64,000 nucleotides of DNA from JAAYCI01 sp964550985 (GTDB lineage: Bacteria; Bacillota; Clostridia; Oscillospirales; Ruminococcaceae): positions 14,904 through 78,903 of the forward strand of contig CAZKBM010000006.1 in NCBI GenBank assembly GCA_964550985.1, given 5' to 3'. Under the pieces are notes generated by a model that did no database searches, was not told the origin of the DNA, and was given only the letters and a program-made list of their open reading frames with translations. This document shows positions 16,410-24,756 of the stretch, in pieces. The position numbers were made by a program, and so were the translations under genes. The number at the start of each line of letters is the position of its first letter. The stretch's first letter is position 1.

Positions 16410-17726
16410 TTAGGGCAGTAAGGGCAATAGTTCCGCCAAATTTTGCAAGGTGTGGCTTGCACTTGCTTTGCCGCCGGGTTTTGGGTGTACCCACACCGAG
16501 GTAAACCCGGCCCGGTTTGCCCCCGCAATATCGTCCTCGGGGTTATCCCCTATCATCCAGCAGCTTTGGGGCCTTCCCGCAAGGCTTCTGGCCGCCTCAA
16601 ATATCTCTACCCTTGGCTTATCATAGCCCACCAGGGCCGAAACCACCACCCCGCTGAGATAGGGCGAGAGCCCAAGGGCATTTGCAATCTCCATAAGTTC
16701 GGGGTAGTTGTTGGAGAGCAGGTAGTGCCGGTAGCCCCGGCTTTGCAGCGTTTGCAGGGTGGGTATTGCGTCTGGATACAGCGTATAGCGGCCCGGCTGC
16801 AAAACCTTCTCCCGCAGCAGGGGCGCAAGCAAGGCCGCTTCAGGCTGTGTAAACCCACAGTTCACAAACATTTTTGCAAACTCTTTTTCGCAGTGGGCCC
16901 ACCAGGCGCCGGGGGCCTGCAAATGGCGGGTATCGCGGCTGGGTACGCTCCACCAGGGCAGGCACTGCCCGTGCAGGTTTTCCTCCAGCACCCCCCGGCT
17001 CAGCGGTTTTTCGGGCAGGGCCTCAGCGGCGGCCTCCATGGCAGCGTCATACCAAACCACGTCCGGCAGGCTGAGCGTACCGTGAAAATCCCAAAACAGG
17101 GCAGGTTTTTCCTCCCTCATATATGCCTCCAACTCTTTTTTTGTATACAGGGCGCTAAGCACCTGGCAAAGCGCTTTTTTGCTAAGGCGGGCGGGCAAGC
17201 CCAGCCGCTTTAATAGTTTACGGCGTCTCTCGGCACTGCCCTCCCCGCCCGAAAGGCCCATCTCAAACAGTTCAGTATAGCCTATGGGCTGTTTTGCGGT
17301 AAACCCTTGGGGCCCTTCGGCCGAATCAGCCGCCGCACCCTCCCCCGGCCCCAAAACCCCGGCCCTTTGCAGGGCCTGCAAAAGCACCTCGGGGCGCATC
17401 CCCTCTACCCCCAGGGTGCCCTCCTTGGCGGGGGCGCTTTTGCGGCGCTCCTTACCGGGCAAAGCGGGGATGTAGGCGTGCCAAATCTGACAGCCCGCAC
17501 AAATTTTTTCCACATAGTGCCGTATACGAAAACCCGCCGCGTCGGAATCGGTTAAAATGAGCAGACCGCGCTGGCGGCCCAGGCAGCGCAGCAGGTCTTT
17601 TTTCTCCTGGCTGGAAAACAGGGAAAAACCATCGGTGGTGAGGATGAGGCCATCGACAAGGCCCGCCACGGCTGCGGCGTCGTAACGGCCCTCCACCACC
17701 ACAACCTGGCGTAAGCGCAGCCGCAT
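16410..17726 (-). CDS. rnmV: Ribonuclease M5 fused to a HAD-superfamily hydrolase domain
   Basis: A 438-residue protein in one open frame. Residues 1-200 are RNase M5, the Toprim nuclease that matures 5S rRNA: QVVVVEGRYDAAAV (Glu13) and RGLLILTDSDAAGF near residue 55, then a DUF4093-like tail ending SALYTKKELEAY. From residue 203 a HAD domain follows: LFWDFHGTL, LLSNNYPEL, KPRVEIFEAA and MIGDNPEDDIAGA. RNase M5 alone is about 180-190 residues, so this is a fusion or two overlapping products; an internal ATG at 17120 has GGAGG five bases upstream. The second HAD catalytic Asp is replaced by His (DFHGT). The start ATG 17726 overlaps the holA stop by one base. The usual neighbour ksgA is absent. 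Confidence 0.85.
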   Translation of the reverse strand: MRLRLRQVVVVEGRYDAAAVAGLVDGLILTTDGFSLFSSQEKKDLLRCLGRQRGLLILTDSDAAGFRIRHYVEKICAGCQIWHAYIPALPGKERRKSAPAKEGTLGVEGMRPEVLLQALQRAGVLGPGEGAAADSAEGPQGFTAKQPIGYTELFEMGLSGGEGSAERRRKLLKRLGLPARLSKKALCQVLSALYTKKELEAYMREEKPALFWDFHGTLSLPDVVWYDAAMEAAAEALPEKPLSRGVLEENLHGQCLPWWSVPSRDTRHLQAPGAWWAHCEKEFAKMFVNCGFTQPEAALLAPLLREKVLQPGRYTLYPDAIPTLQTLQSRGYRHYLLSNNYPELMEIANALGLSPYLSGVVVSALVGYDKPRVEIFEAARSLAGRPQSCWMIGDNPEDDIAGANRAGFTSVWVHPKPGGKASASHTLQNLAELLPLLP

Positions 17727-18763
17727 TAGGGCCCCTCCCGCAGGCGAATGAGGTCCTCAACTGCAGCCTGTAATAAAATGTTTTTGTCGCTTAAGGGGTT
17801 GCTTTTTAAATCTCTATCCAGCTTTGCCAGGGCCAGCACCCCCTGTTCCAGGGCTTTTGTGGAATAGCGCTGGGCGTTCTCCTTGGCTTTTACCAAGCGG
17901 TAATCGCTGCCTTTGTAGCCCATATCCGTAAAAACGGCCGCGGGAGCTTTGCGGCATTCGGCCCCGGTGCGTACCCGTAGCATATCCACAAAACTGCCCC
18001 CCAGCGCCGCCGTAATGGCCACGGGCTCATGCCGCAGCTCAAACAGTTCGGCCAGTTTTTCCTGTGCGGGGCCACGGCGGCCCGCCGTAATAAGCCGCAC
18101 GAGTTCAAAGACGTCGGCCTCGATGTTGTTGACACTGTACCGCCGCACCGTTTGGCACGCAATCTGTCCATAGGCCGAGATGGCCGCCAATTTCTCGGTC
18201 TCGTTTTGCAAAAGGGGGCGGCTGGGGCCACAGCGCTCCAGCAGTTCCTCGGCGGCACCGGGCGCAAAGCCTGCGCCGCCGCAGTTTTGGGCTGTTTGCT
18301 GTAAAAAGGCCAAATTTTCCTGTTTGGTGGGGGGCTGCAGTTCGGCCGCGAAGCCGCTTTTGGCGGCGGCTTCAAACAGCATCTTGGCCTTTTTGCTGCC
18401 CGCCGCCCTTTTATCTTTGTGCAGCGCCGTAACCAGCAGCAGGGCATTCTCCAAATCGCCAAACAGTTCGGTTAGTTCCTTGGCGTCTTTGTCGCTGAGT
18501 GAGGCGGGGGCTAACTCTCGCAGTATCACCTGCCGTGTACCCCCAAATAGCGAGATGGCCCCTGCTGCGGCAATCAACTCACCTAGGTCCGGCTGGGGGC
18601 CATCCAGGCGGGTGGGGGCCTCTTTTCCCTCGTCTTTCCAGCGCTGGGAAACGGCCTTTTCCCCCTCTCGCAGCAGCCCTGCGTCGGTGGCGGAAAAATA
18701 GATGACACCGCCGTTTTGCAAGGCGTCCCACTGTTTTTCCAGTTTATTAAGCAAAGATGTCAT
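17726..18763 (-). CDS. holA: DNA polymerase III delta subunit
   Basis: Clamp-loader delta subunit that opens the beta clamp, 345 residues. The sequence pattern fits HolA: an N-terminal region beginning LLNKLEKQWDALQNGGVIYF, the FGGTRQVILRE segment near residue 75, a central AAA+-like lid without nucleotide motif, and C-terminal helices ending LDRDLKSNPLSDKNILLQAAVEDLI. It overlaps the 3' end of comEC by 17 bp, the normal comEC-holA arrangement in Bacillota, where rpsT often follows; here an RNase M5 gene follows instead. Partner polC is at the end of the same run. Confidence 0.93.
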   Translation of the reverse strand: MTSLLNKLEKQWDALQNGGVIYFSATDAGLLREGEKAVSQRWKDEGKEAPTRLDGPQPDLGELIAAAGAISLFGGTRQVILRELAPASLSDKDAKELTELFGDLENALLLVTALHKDKRAAGSKKAKMLFEAAAKSGFAAELQPPTKQENLAFLQQTAQNCGGAGFAPGAAEELLERCGPSRPLLQNETEKLAAISAYGQIACQTVRRYSVNNIEADVFELVRLITAGRRGPAQEKLAELFELRHEPVAITAALGGSFVDMLRVRTGAECRKAPAAVFTDMGYKGSDYRLVKAKENAQRYSTKALEQGVLALAKLDRDLKSNPLSDKNILLQAAVEDLIRLREGP

Positions 18764-20852
18764 GATCGCTCTCCCTATAAATTACGCTTTTGCCCGGCCG
18801 GATGCAGAGCTGGGCGTTCCCCTCGCTGTACAAAACCTCTTTTTGGGCGTCCGCCCATTCGGGCGTTGCCGAGGCTGTAAACAACAGCCCATATTCCCCC
18901 TCCACTGCGCCATTTGAAGGGATGAGCACATCCACCGCAGGATAGGCCCTAAGGTCTGCGCCGCCCGCAACCAAGGCCAGCTTATAGCCCTCTATATCCA
19001 GGCAGGCTATCTGCCCCTCTCCCTGCGCCTGCAGGTACACCTGTACATCCGGCAGGGGAGAAAATATCTCCCGGTAACGCAGTTCTTCTGCGGGCGCATA
19101 CACGGCCTCGGGGCGGAAAAGCGCCACGTACTCGGTGCTTTGTGGGTTTTGCCGCATATCCAAAAACAGCACGCATTGGCGCAGGTTTTGCCGGGCAAAC
19201 ACCCGCTCTGCCTCGTTTGCCGCAAGGCGGCTGCGGTATAAAACCACACCCTTACCACCCTGGCTTACCACCACGGCCGCGCCGGGGCCGCTGCCCACAA
19301 GGCCAATGCGCACGGTATCCTTATCCAAATAAAAGTGCAAGGCAAGGGCCAGCGGCAGGGTGAGGGCCGCCGCCACGGCATAGGTTTTGCGGTAGGGGGT
19401 GCGCAGGGCCAGCCACAAAAGCAGGTAGGCCAGTAAAATGGCGGTGAAAAAGAACAGGCCGCCCACAGTGATGTACAACCCCGGCAGCGAGGCGGCAAAG
19501 CCGGTAAGCAGCTCCAAAAGGTGCAGCAGCCAGCCGCCCAATAGGGCAAATGGACGGAGGAAAAACTCCAGCACCGGCAGGCCGGTGGGCAAAGCCAGCG
19601 CAAAGCCGCAAAGCAGAATGGGGCTTAACAGCGGCACGGCCAAAAGATTCATGGGCAGCGCCAGCAACGAGAACCCAAAGCTGTTTAGCGCCACAACCGG
19701 CAGGGTTGCCAGGGTGACGCAGCTTGGCACGGCCGCAAGCTGCCCCAGCCGCAACAGGGCTTTTTGCCAAAATGCCAGGGGCCCATCTCCAAAATGGCGG
19801 CCAAGCTTTGCGGCGCATTGCGCCCCCAACAAGGTGCCCAGCGTGGCCGTGAAGGAAAGCTGCAAACCCGCATCGGTTGCGGCAAAAGGGTTTTGTAGGC
19901 AGAGCAACAACCCGGCCAGCCCAAGGGAGGTGTATACATCGGCCTTGCGGCCAAACAGAACCGCCCCGTACACAAGAAGGCAGGCTATGCCGCTGCGCAG
20001 AATAGACGGGGTGAGGCCCGTAAAGGCCATAAACAGGAACACCGCCGCCATGGAAAAAACCGCCACCAGCCTTTTGCGGCGCAAAACCGCCCTGCAAAAC
20101 GCGTACACAGCGCCTGTTAGGATGGAGAGGTGCAGCCCCGAAACCACCAGCATATGCGAGAGGCCCGCCATACGGTAGGCTTCGGTTGTAGCGCTGCTTA
20201 AATTGCGCCTGTCGCCCAGGGCCATGGCTGCCGCCACCGAGGCCAGCCGCCGGGGCAGGCGGGCGCCAATATTTTCAGCCGCCACATATTTTAAGCGGCG
20301 CATCTGGCCCAAAAAGGTGGTTTGCTCCCCTATTGTTTCCACTATTTGTGCTTGGGCGTTTATATATATTCCTTTGGCGTGGTTGTAGGCAATGTCATCC
20401 CGCCCTGCCAAGGGGCGGAAGCTTAGCTCCAGCCGCAAAACCTCCCCAATGGCGGCTGGGGGAAGGTCATACACCTGCAGCTTTATGGGCGCTTTGGGCG
20501 TTTGCCCCGCCAGCGTTAGCACGGTAAGGTTCAAGGTGTATCTCTCCTCCCCATAGCCGGGGCGGCTATCCTCCACACGGGCCGTAACCGTCTGCGTTTG
20601 CCCGGCCAAAGCTTGTACCGGCCTTACAAACACCTGCTGGTATGCCAGCGTATACAAAAAGGCAAACCCGGTGGCGGCCAAAAGCAGCGGCCCAACCAAG
20701 GCCTGCGGCCTTTTGCGCAACCACAAAAACCCCAGCCCTGCCACAAGGGCCAAAACGGCCCCCAAGGGGAACAGAAACCCCGCCGGCAACCAGGAGGCCG
20801 CCAGCAGGGCAAGCAAAAAACCAAGGCCAAAAACCGCAAGCGGACGCCGCAT
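18747..20852 (-). CDS. comEC: ComEC/Rec2 DNA-uptake channel protein with degenerate beta-lactamase domain
   Basis: Polytopic membrane protein for passage of single-stranded DNA in competence, 701 residues. N-terminal OB-like extracellular domain at about 60-170, competence domain with many helices at about 200-490 (AGLSHMLVVSGLHLSILTG is the family hallmark), then a C-terminal region of about 180 residues. That region starts like the metallo-beta-lactamase domain (VRIGLVGSGPGAAVVV in place of DVGQGD) but has no HxHxDH; the matching place reads VLFLDMRQNPQSTEY. So the nuclease-like part appears inactivated. No comEA is in view. The start ATG 20852 is 9 bp after the phosphoribosyltransferase stop. 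Confidence 0.93.
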   Translation of the reverse strand: MRRPLAVFGLGFLLALLAASWLPAGFLFPLGAVLALVAGLGFLWLRKRPQALVGPLLLAATGFAFLYTLAYQQVFVRPVQALAGQTQTVTARVEDSRPGYGEERYTLNLTVLTLAGQTPKAPIKLQVYDLPPAAIGEVLRLELSFRPLAGRDDIAYNHAKGIYINAQAQIVETIGEQTTFLGQMRRLKYVAAENIGARLPRRLASVAAAMALGDRRNLSSATTEAYRMAGLSHMLVVSGLHLSILTGAVYAFCRAVLRRKRLVAVFSMAAVFLFMAFTGLTPSILRSGIACLLVYGAVLFGRKADVYTSLGLAGLLLCLQNPFAATDAGLQLSFTATLGTLLGAQCAAKLGRHFGDGPLAFWQKALLRLGQLAAVPSCVTLATLPVVALNSFGFSLLALPMNLLAVPLLSPILLCGFALALPTGLPVLEFFLRPFALLGGWLLHLLELLTGFAASLPGLYITVGGLFFFTAILLAYLLLWLALRTPYRKTYAVAAALTLPLALALHFYLDKDTVRIGLVGSGPGAAVVVSQGGKGVVLYRSRLAANEAERVFARQNLRQCVLFLDMRQNPQSTEYVALFRPEAVYAPAEELRYREIFSPLPDVQVYLQAQGEGQIACLDIEGYKLALVAGGADLRAYPAVDVLIPSNGAVEGEYGLLFTASATPEWADAQKEVLYSEGNAQLCIRPGKSVIYRESDHDIFA

Positions 20853-20861
20853 ACCGCCGGT

Positions 20862-21398
20862 TTACTGGATGAGGGGAAGCGGCGCCAAAAACAATATGTC
20901 TTTGCGTTTTGCGGCGTCCCCTTCGGCCAAAACGGCGGCGCGCGCCACAATGGTGGCCGTGCTTTTTTCCACAATGGCCTCCATGGCAAGCAGCGAGCCC
21001 CCTGTGCTGATCACGTCGTCCACAATCAGCACACGCTTTCCGTTCAAATAGTCAAGGTCGGGTTTATCAATGCAAAGGCTTTGCACCTCTTTTGTGGTGA
21101 TAGACTGTACTTCCACCACCACCGGCTGCTGCATGTACAGCTTTTTGCCCTTGCGCGCCGGGATGTATCTTTTCCCGCTCTGGCGGCTCATCTCATACGC
21201 CAGGGGAATGGCCTTGCTCTCCGCAGTCACAATCACATCAAAAGCGGGTGCGCGGCGCAGCAGTTCTTCGGCGCAGGCAATGGTAAGTTCCACATCGCCA
21301 AACATGATGAAGGCGGCGATAGAGAGTTCCTCGCTAATTTTGCAGATGCGAAGCTCGCGGGTAATTCCGGCCACTTCCAATTTATACGTTTCCGGCAT
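20862..21398 (-). CDS. Phosphoribosyltransferase, adenine-PRT-like
   Basis: Type I phosphoribosyltransferase of 178 residues with the PRPP-binding loop VLIVDDVISTGGSLLAM near residue 125 and a VTAESKAIPLAYEMSR segment typical of APRT. It may salvage adenine to AMP or a related base, but the N-terminus is longer and more divergent than classical Apt, and many Clostridia carry it as an uncharacterised paralogue. ATG 21398 has AAGGGG 11 bases before it. It sits in the hit-PRT-comEC order with short gaps. Confidence 0.82.
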   Translation of the reverse strand: MPETYKLEVAGITRELRICKISEELSIAAFIMFGDVELTIACAEELLRRAPAFDVIVTAESKAIPLAYEMSRQSGKRYIPARKGKKLYMQQPVVVEVQSITTKEVQSLCIDKPDLDYLNGKRVLIVDDVISTGGSLLAMEAIVEKSTATIVARAAVLAEGDAAKRKDILFLAPLPLIQ

Positions 21399-21488
21399 AT
21401 GGGTTTGCCCCTTTCATACTTTACGGCTACTTTACGGTTTAATAAGAACAGAATAAATACCTCTTAGAAATAAGCAGAGTATTGGCCG

Positions 21489-21830
21489 CTAGCCCGGAGG
21501 CCAGCCCAGTGCACGGCCACCCAGCAGGTGGAAGTGCAGATGCCCCACGCTTTGGCCGCCGTCCTGCCCCACGTTGGAGACAATGCGCCAGCCCCCGCTG
21601 AGGCCCTCCTCCTCGGCCAGTTGTGCGGCGGCGGCAAACATCCGCCCCAGCAATGGGCCATCGGCCTGGCTTAGGCAGGCGGCGGAATCGATGTGTTTTT
21701 TGGGGATGAGCAGAATGTGGCTGGGGGCCTTGGGGTCGATATCCCGGAAGGCCAACACCTCATCATCCTCATATACGATGATACTGGGAATTTCCTTGTT
21801 CGCAATTTTGCAAAACAGGCAATCGGGCAC
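21489..21830 (-). CDS. HIT-family purine nucleotide hydrolase (HinT-like)
   Basis: A 113-residue histidine-triad protein that hydrolyses adenosine phosphoramidate-type nucleotides. The triad GHLHFHLLGGRALGWPPG places His97, His99 and His101. The N-terminal DCLFCKIANKEIPS is typical HinT, with two cysteines of the optional zinc site. The start is GTG 21830 after GGAGGGGAG. It follows alaS by 27 bp, in one operon. Confidence 0.95.
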   Translation of the reverse strand: MPDCLFCKIANKEIPSIIVYEDDEVLAFRDIDPKAPSHILLIPKKHIDSAACLSQADGPLLGRMFAAAAQLAEEEGLSGGWRIVSNVGQDGGQSVGHLHFHLLGGRALGWPPG

Positions 21831-21857
21831 TTTACTCCCCTCCTCATGGCTAAAAAA

Positions 21858-24533
21858 TTATCGGTTTTGCAGGGCGCTGCGCACGATGTCGGGCACGGCT
21901 TCCAGCGCCTCATCCACCTTGGTTTTGTCCTTCAGGCCCGCCATGGCAAATTCTGGCTTACCACCGCCCGAACCCCCGGCAATGGCGGCTATTTTTTTTA
22001 TCAAATCGCCCGCTTTCAGCCCGCGGGCCACGGCCTCGGCCCCACAGCAAACAGCCAGGCTTATTTTTCCATCCTGCTCACCACAAAGGGCCCCCACTGC
22101 GGCGGGGCGGTTGTGGCGCGCCATATCGCTCATCTTGCGTAGCGCGTCGGGTGAGGTGCCGCTCATAAACAGGGTGATAATCTGCACGCCATCCACATCA
22201 ATGGCATTTTGGAAAAGGTTTTTGGCCTGGAATGCGGCATTGCGCTCTTTTTCTTCATCCAGGGCCTTCTCCAGGTTTTTCACCTCGCCCATCACGGCGG
22301 CTGCGCGGGCGGGCAGGTCGGCCACATTTCCGGCTTTCAGGGTTTGGGCGGTTGCAGCCAGCATTTCTTCCCGCTGCTGCAAATGACGCAACACCCCGTA
22401 GGCCGTGGTGCTTTCAATCCGGCGCACCCCCGCCGCCACCGAGGATTCTGATAAAATTTTAAAGCAGCCCAAAAGCGAGGTGTTGGACACATGAGTGCCG
22501 CCGCAGAACTCGGTGCTCCAGCCGCTGGCGTCCACCACACGCACGGTGTCGCCATATTTTTCGCCAAACAGGGCCAGGGCGCCCATTTTTTTGGCCTCCT
22601 CAATGGGCAGGGATTTTACGGTTACGGGCAGGGCGTCAAAGATGATTTTATTCACAAGCCGCTCTGTATCCTGTAACTCCTCACCGCTCATGGCCTGGGT
22701 GTGGCTAAAGTCAAAGCGCATCCGTTCATCGTCCACATAGCTGCCGGCCTGATGTACATGCTCGCCCAGCACCTCGCGCAGTGCCCGCTGCAAAAGGTGG
22801 GCCGAGGTATGGTTGCGCATAATAGCCCTGCGGCGGGGGGCGTCCACCTCGGCCAGCAGGGTTTCGCCCACGCGCACCACACCCTGTAAAAGGGTACAGG
22901 TGTGTACAAAATATCCCCCTTCGGTCTTTTTCACATCCAGCACAGCCAGCCGCGCCCCGCCGCCGGTGAGGGTGCCGGTATCGGCCACCTGGCCGCCGCT
23001 TTCGGCATAGAAAGGGGTTTTATCTAAAATAACCAAAACACCCTCCTTGGCCCCTTCGTCGGTGGCAATGGCCTCCAGCAGGGCCTCCCCGTCGGCCAGG
23101 GCCAGCACCTTCGCCTCCTGTACCAGGGTGTCATAACCTACAAATTCGGTTTCCGGGGCCGAAAGTTCGGCAAACAGGCTGGCCTCCCAACCCGAAATAT
23201 CCCGCGAAAGTCTGTCTTGCCGTGCTTTTTCTCGCTGTTTTTCCAGTTCCGCTTTAAAGGTGGAAATATCCACCTTTACACCGGCTTCTTCGGCAATTTC
23301 CCGCGTTAAATCCAGCGGAAAGCCAAAGGTATCGTGCAGGCGGAAGGCTTCCAGCCCCGATAAAATGCGCTCGGTTCCCTTGGCGGCCACCCCGGCAAGG
23401 TTATCCAAAATGTCGCTTAAGCGGGAGAGGCCTTGGTCGATGGTGCGAGAAAAGCGCTCTTCCTCAGCGCCGATATTCTTTTTGATATAGGCCTCGTTTT
23501 CGCGCAGTTCGGGGTAGGCCCCCTCGTTTTGGGTGATGACCGTCTCGGCCAGTTCCACAAGGAAGGGGCCTTTGATACCAATCATCCGGCCATGGCGGGC
23601 AGCGCGGCGTAAAAGCCGGCGCAACACATAGCCCCGCCCCTCGTTCGAGGGCAGCACCCCATCGCCCACCAAAAACACCGTGGAGCGGATGTGGTCGGTA
23701 ATTACGCGGATGGAGATATCGGTATGACGGTCATCGCCATAGGTTTTGCCCGAAAGTTTTTCTGCCTGCTGCAAAATACTGCGGATGGTGTCCACCTCGA
23801 ACAGGTTATCCACCCCTTGGACGACACAGGCCAGCCGCTCAAGGCCCATGCCGGTATCGATATTGGGCTTTTGCAGTTTTTCATAATGCCCTGCACCGTC
23901 TGAGTCAAACTCTGTAAAAACGAGGTTCCACACCTCCATAAAACGGTCACAGTCACAGCCGGGGGCGCAGCCTGGCTTACTACAGCCGTACTGCGGCCCG
24001 CGGTCGAAATGAATTTCACTACAGGGGCCGCAGGGGCCGCTGCCGTGTTCCCAGAAGTTATCCGCTTTGCCAAGGCGCACCATGTGGTCGGGTGCAATCC
24101 CTATCTCTTTTGTCCAGATATCATAGGCGTTGTCGTCCTCTTGGTACACCGTAATATACAGTTTTTCCTTTGGCAGGCCCATCCATTCTTCGCTGGTAAA
24201 AAACTCCCAAGCCCAGGCGATGGCCTCAGTTTTAAAATAGTTTTGAAAGCTGAAGTTGCCCAGCATCTCAAAATAGGTGCCGTGGCGGCTGGTGATGCCA
24301 ACGCTCTCAATATCGGGTGTGCGTATGCACTTTTGGCAACTTGTTACCCGATGGCTGGGCGGTTCCTCGGTGCCCAAAAACCAGCTTTTCATCGGGGCCA
24401 TGCCGCTGTTAATCAGCAAAAGGCTTTTATCGCCGTTTGGAACCAGCGGAAAACTTTTGATACGCAGATGTTGTTTGGATTCAAAAAACGAGAGAAAACT
24501 CTCGCGAAGTTCGTTCAGGCCTCTCCACTGCAT
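21858..24533 (-). CDS. alaS: Alanyl-tRNA synthetase
   Basis: Class II synthetase charging tRNA-Ala, 891 residues, a normal bacterial size. The aminoacylation domain shows NSGMAPMKSWFLG, TSCQKCIRTPDIESVG, HGTYFEMLGNFSF and GSGPCGPCSEIHFDRG. The editing domain has HTSAHLLQRALREVLGEH near residue 571 and CGGTHVSNTS near residue 675, the zinc ligands. A C-Ala domain closes the protein. ATG 24533 is taken because AAGGAGAA is about 10 bases upstream and the protein then begins at the family-typical place; a TTG at 24560 and an ATG at 24542 are in frame. A promoter lies 50-80 bp upstream; no T-box leader is visible. Confidence 0.98.
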   Translation of the reverse strand: MQWRGLNELRESFLSFFESKQHLRIKSFPLVPNGDKSLLLINSGMAPMKSWFLGTEEPPSHRVTSCQKCIRTPDIESVGITSRHGTYFEMLGNFSFQNYFKTEAIAWAWEFFTSEEWMGLPKEKLYITVYQEDDNAYDIWTKEIGIAPDHMVRLGKADNFWEHGSGPCGPCSEIHFDRGPQYGCSKPGCAPGCDCDRFMEVWNLVFTEFDSDGAGHYEKLQKPNIDTGMGLERLACVVQGVDNLFEVDTIRSILQQAEKLSGKTYGDDRHTDISIRVITDHIRSTVFLVGDGVLPSNEGRGYVLRRLLRRAARHGRMIGIKGPFLVELAETVITQNEGAYPELRENEAYIKKNIGAEEERFSRTIDQGLSRLSDILDNLAGVAAKGTERILSGLEAFRLHDTFGFPLDLTREIAEEAGVKVDISTFKAELEKQREKARQDRLSRDISGWEASLFAELSAPETEFVGYDTLVQEAKVLALADGEALLEAIATDEGAKEGVLVILDKTPFYAESGGQVADTGTLTGGGARLAVLDVKKTEGGYFVHTCTLLQGVVRVGETLLAEVDAPRRRAIMRNHTSAHLLQRALREVLGEHVHQAGSYVDDERMRFDFSHTQAMSGEELQDTERLVNKIIFDALPVTVKSLPIEEAKKMGALALFGEKYGDTVRVVDASGWSTEFCGGTHVSNTSLLGCFKILSESSVAAGVRRIESTTAYGVLRHLQQREEMLAATAQTLKAGNVADLPARAAAVMGEVKNLEKALDEEKERNAAFQAKNLFQNAIDVDGVQIITLFMSGTSPDALRKMSDMARHNRPAAVGALCGEQDGKISLAVCCGAEAVARGLKAGDLIKKIAAIAGGSGGGKPEFAMAGLKDKTKVDEALEAVPDIVRSALQNR

Positions 24534-24583
24534 GGGCGCCATTCTCCTTTTATATCGCAAGGTATACGCAAAAAACCTCTTTT

Positions 24584-24613
24584 ATCATAGTCTGCCGGCG
24601 GGGGCTAAGTCAA
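24584..24613 (-). promoter_or_regulatory. Sigma-A-type promoter for alaS
   Basis: On the minus strand, TTGACT (24608-24613) and TATGAT (24584-24589) are separated by 18 bases. Transcription would start about 43 bp before the alaS start codon, leaving no room for a T-box. Confidence 0.7.
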
Positions 24614-24756
24614 GCGCATTCACAGGGAAGAAACTTTGCAAAGGTGTATCCTGCCGTTTTTTACCGGCAATTTCAACCAAAATAGCACATCCATACAGGC
24701 TTAACCAGTGGCATATGCAAAGCCCCCTGTGCGCGTGGCGGGTAGAGATGTGGGCA

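Noticed and set aside
24534..24756. T-box leader before alaS
   Set aside because: The gap is long enough but the promoter is only about 45 bp from the start codon and no AGGGTGGNACCGCG-type T-box sequence is present.
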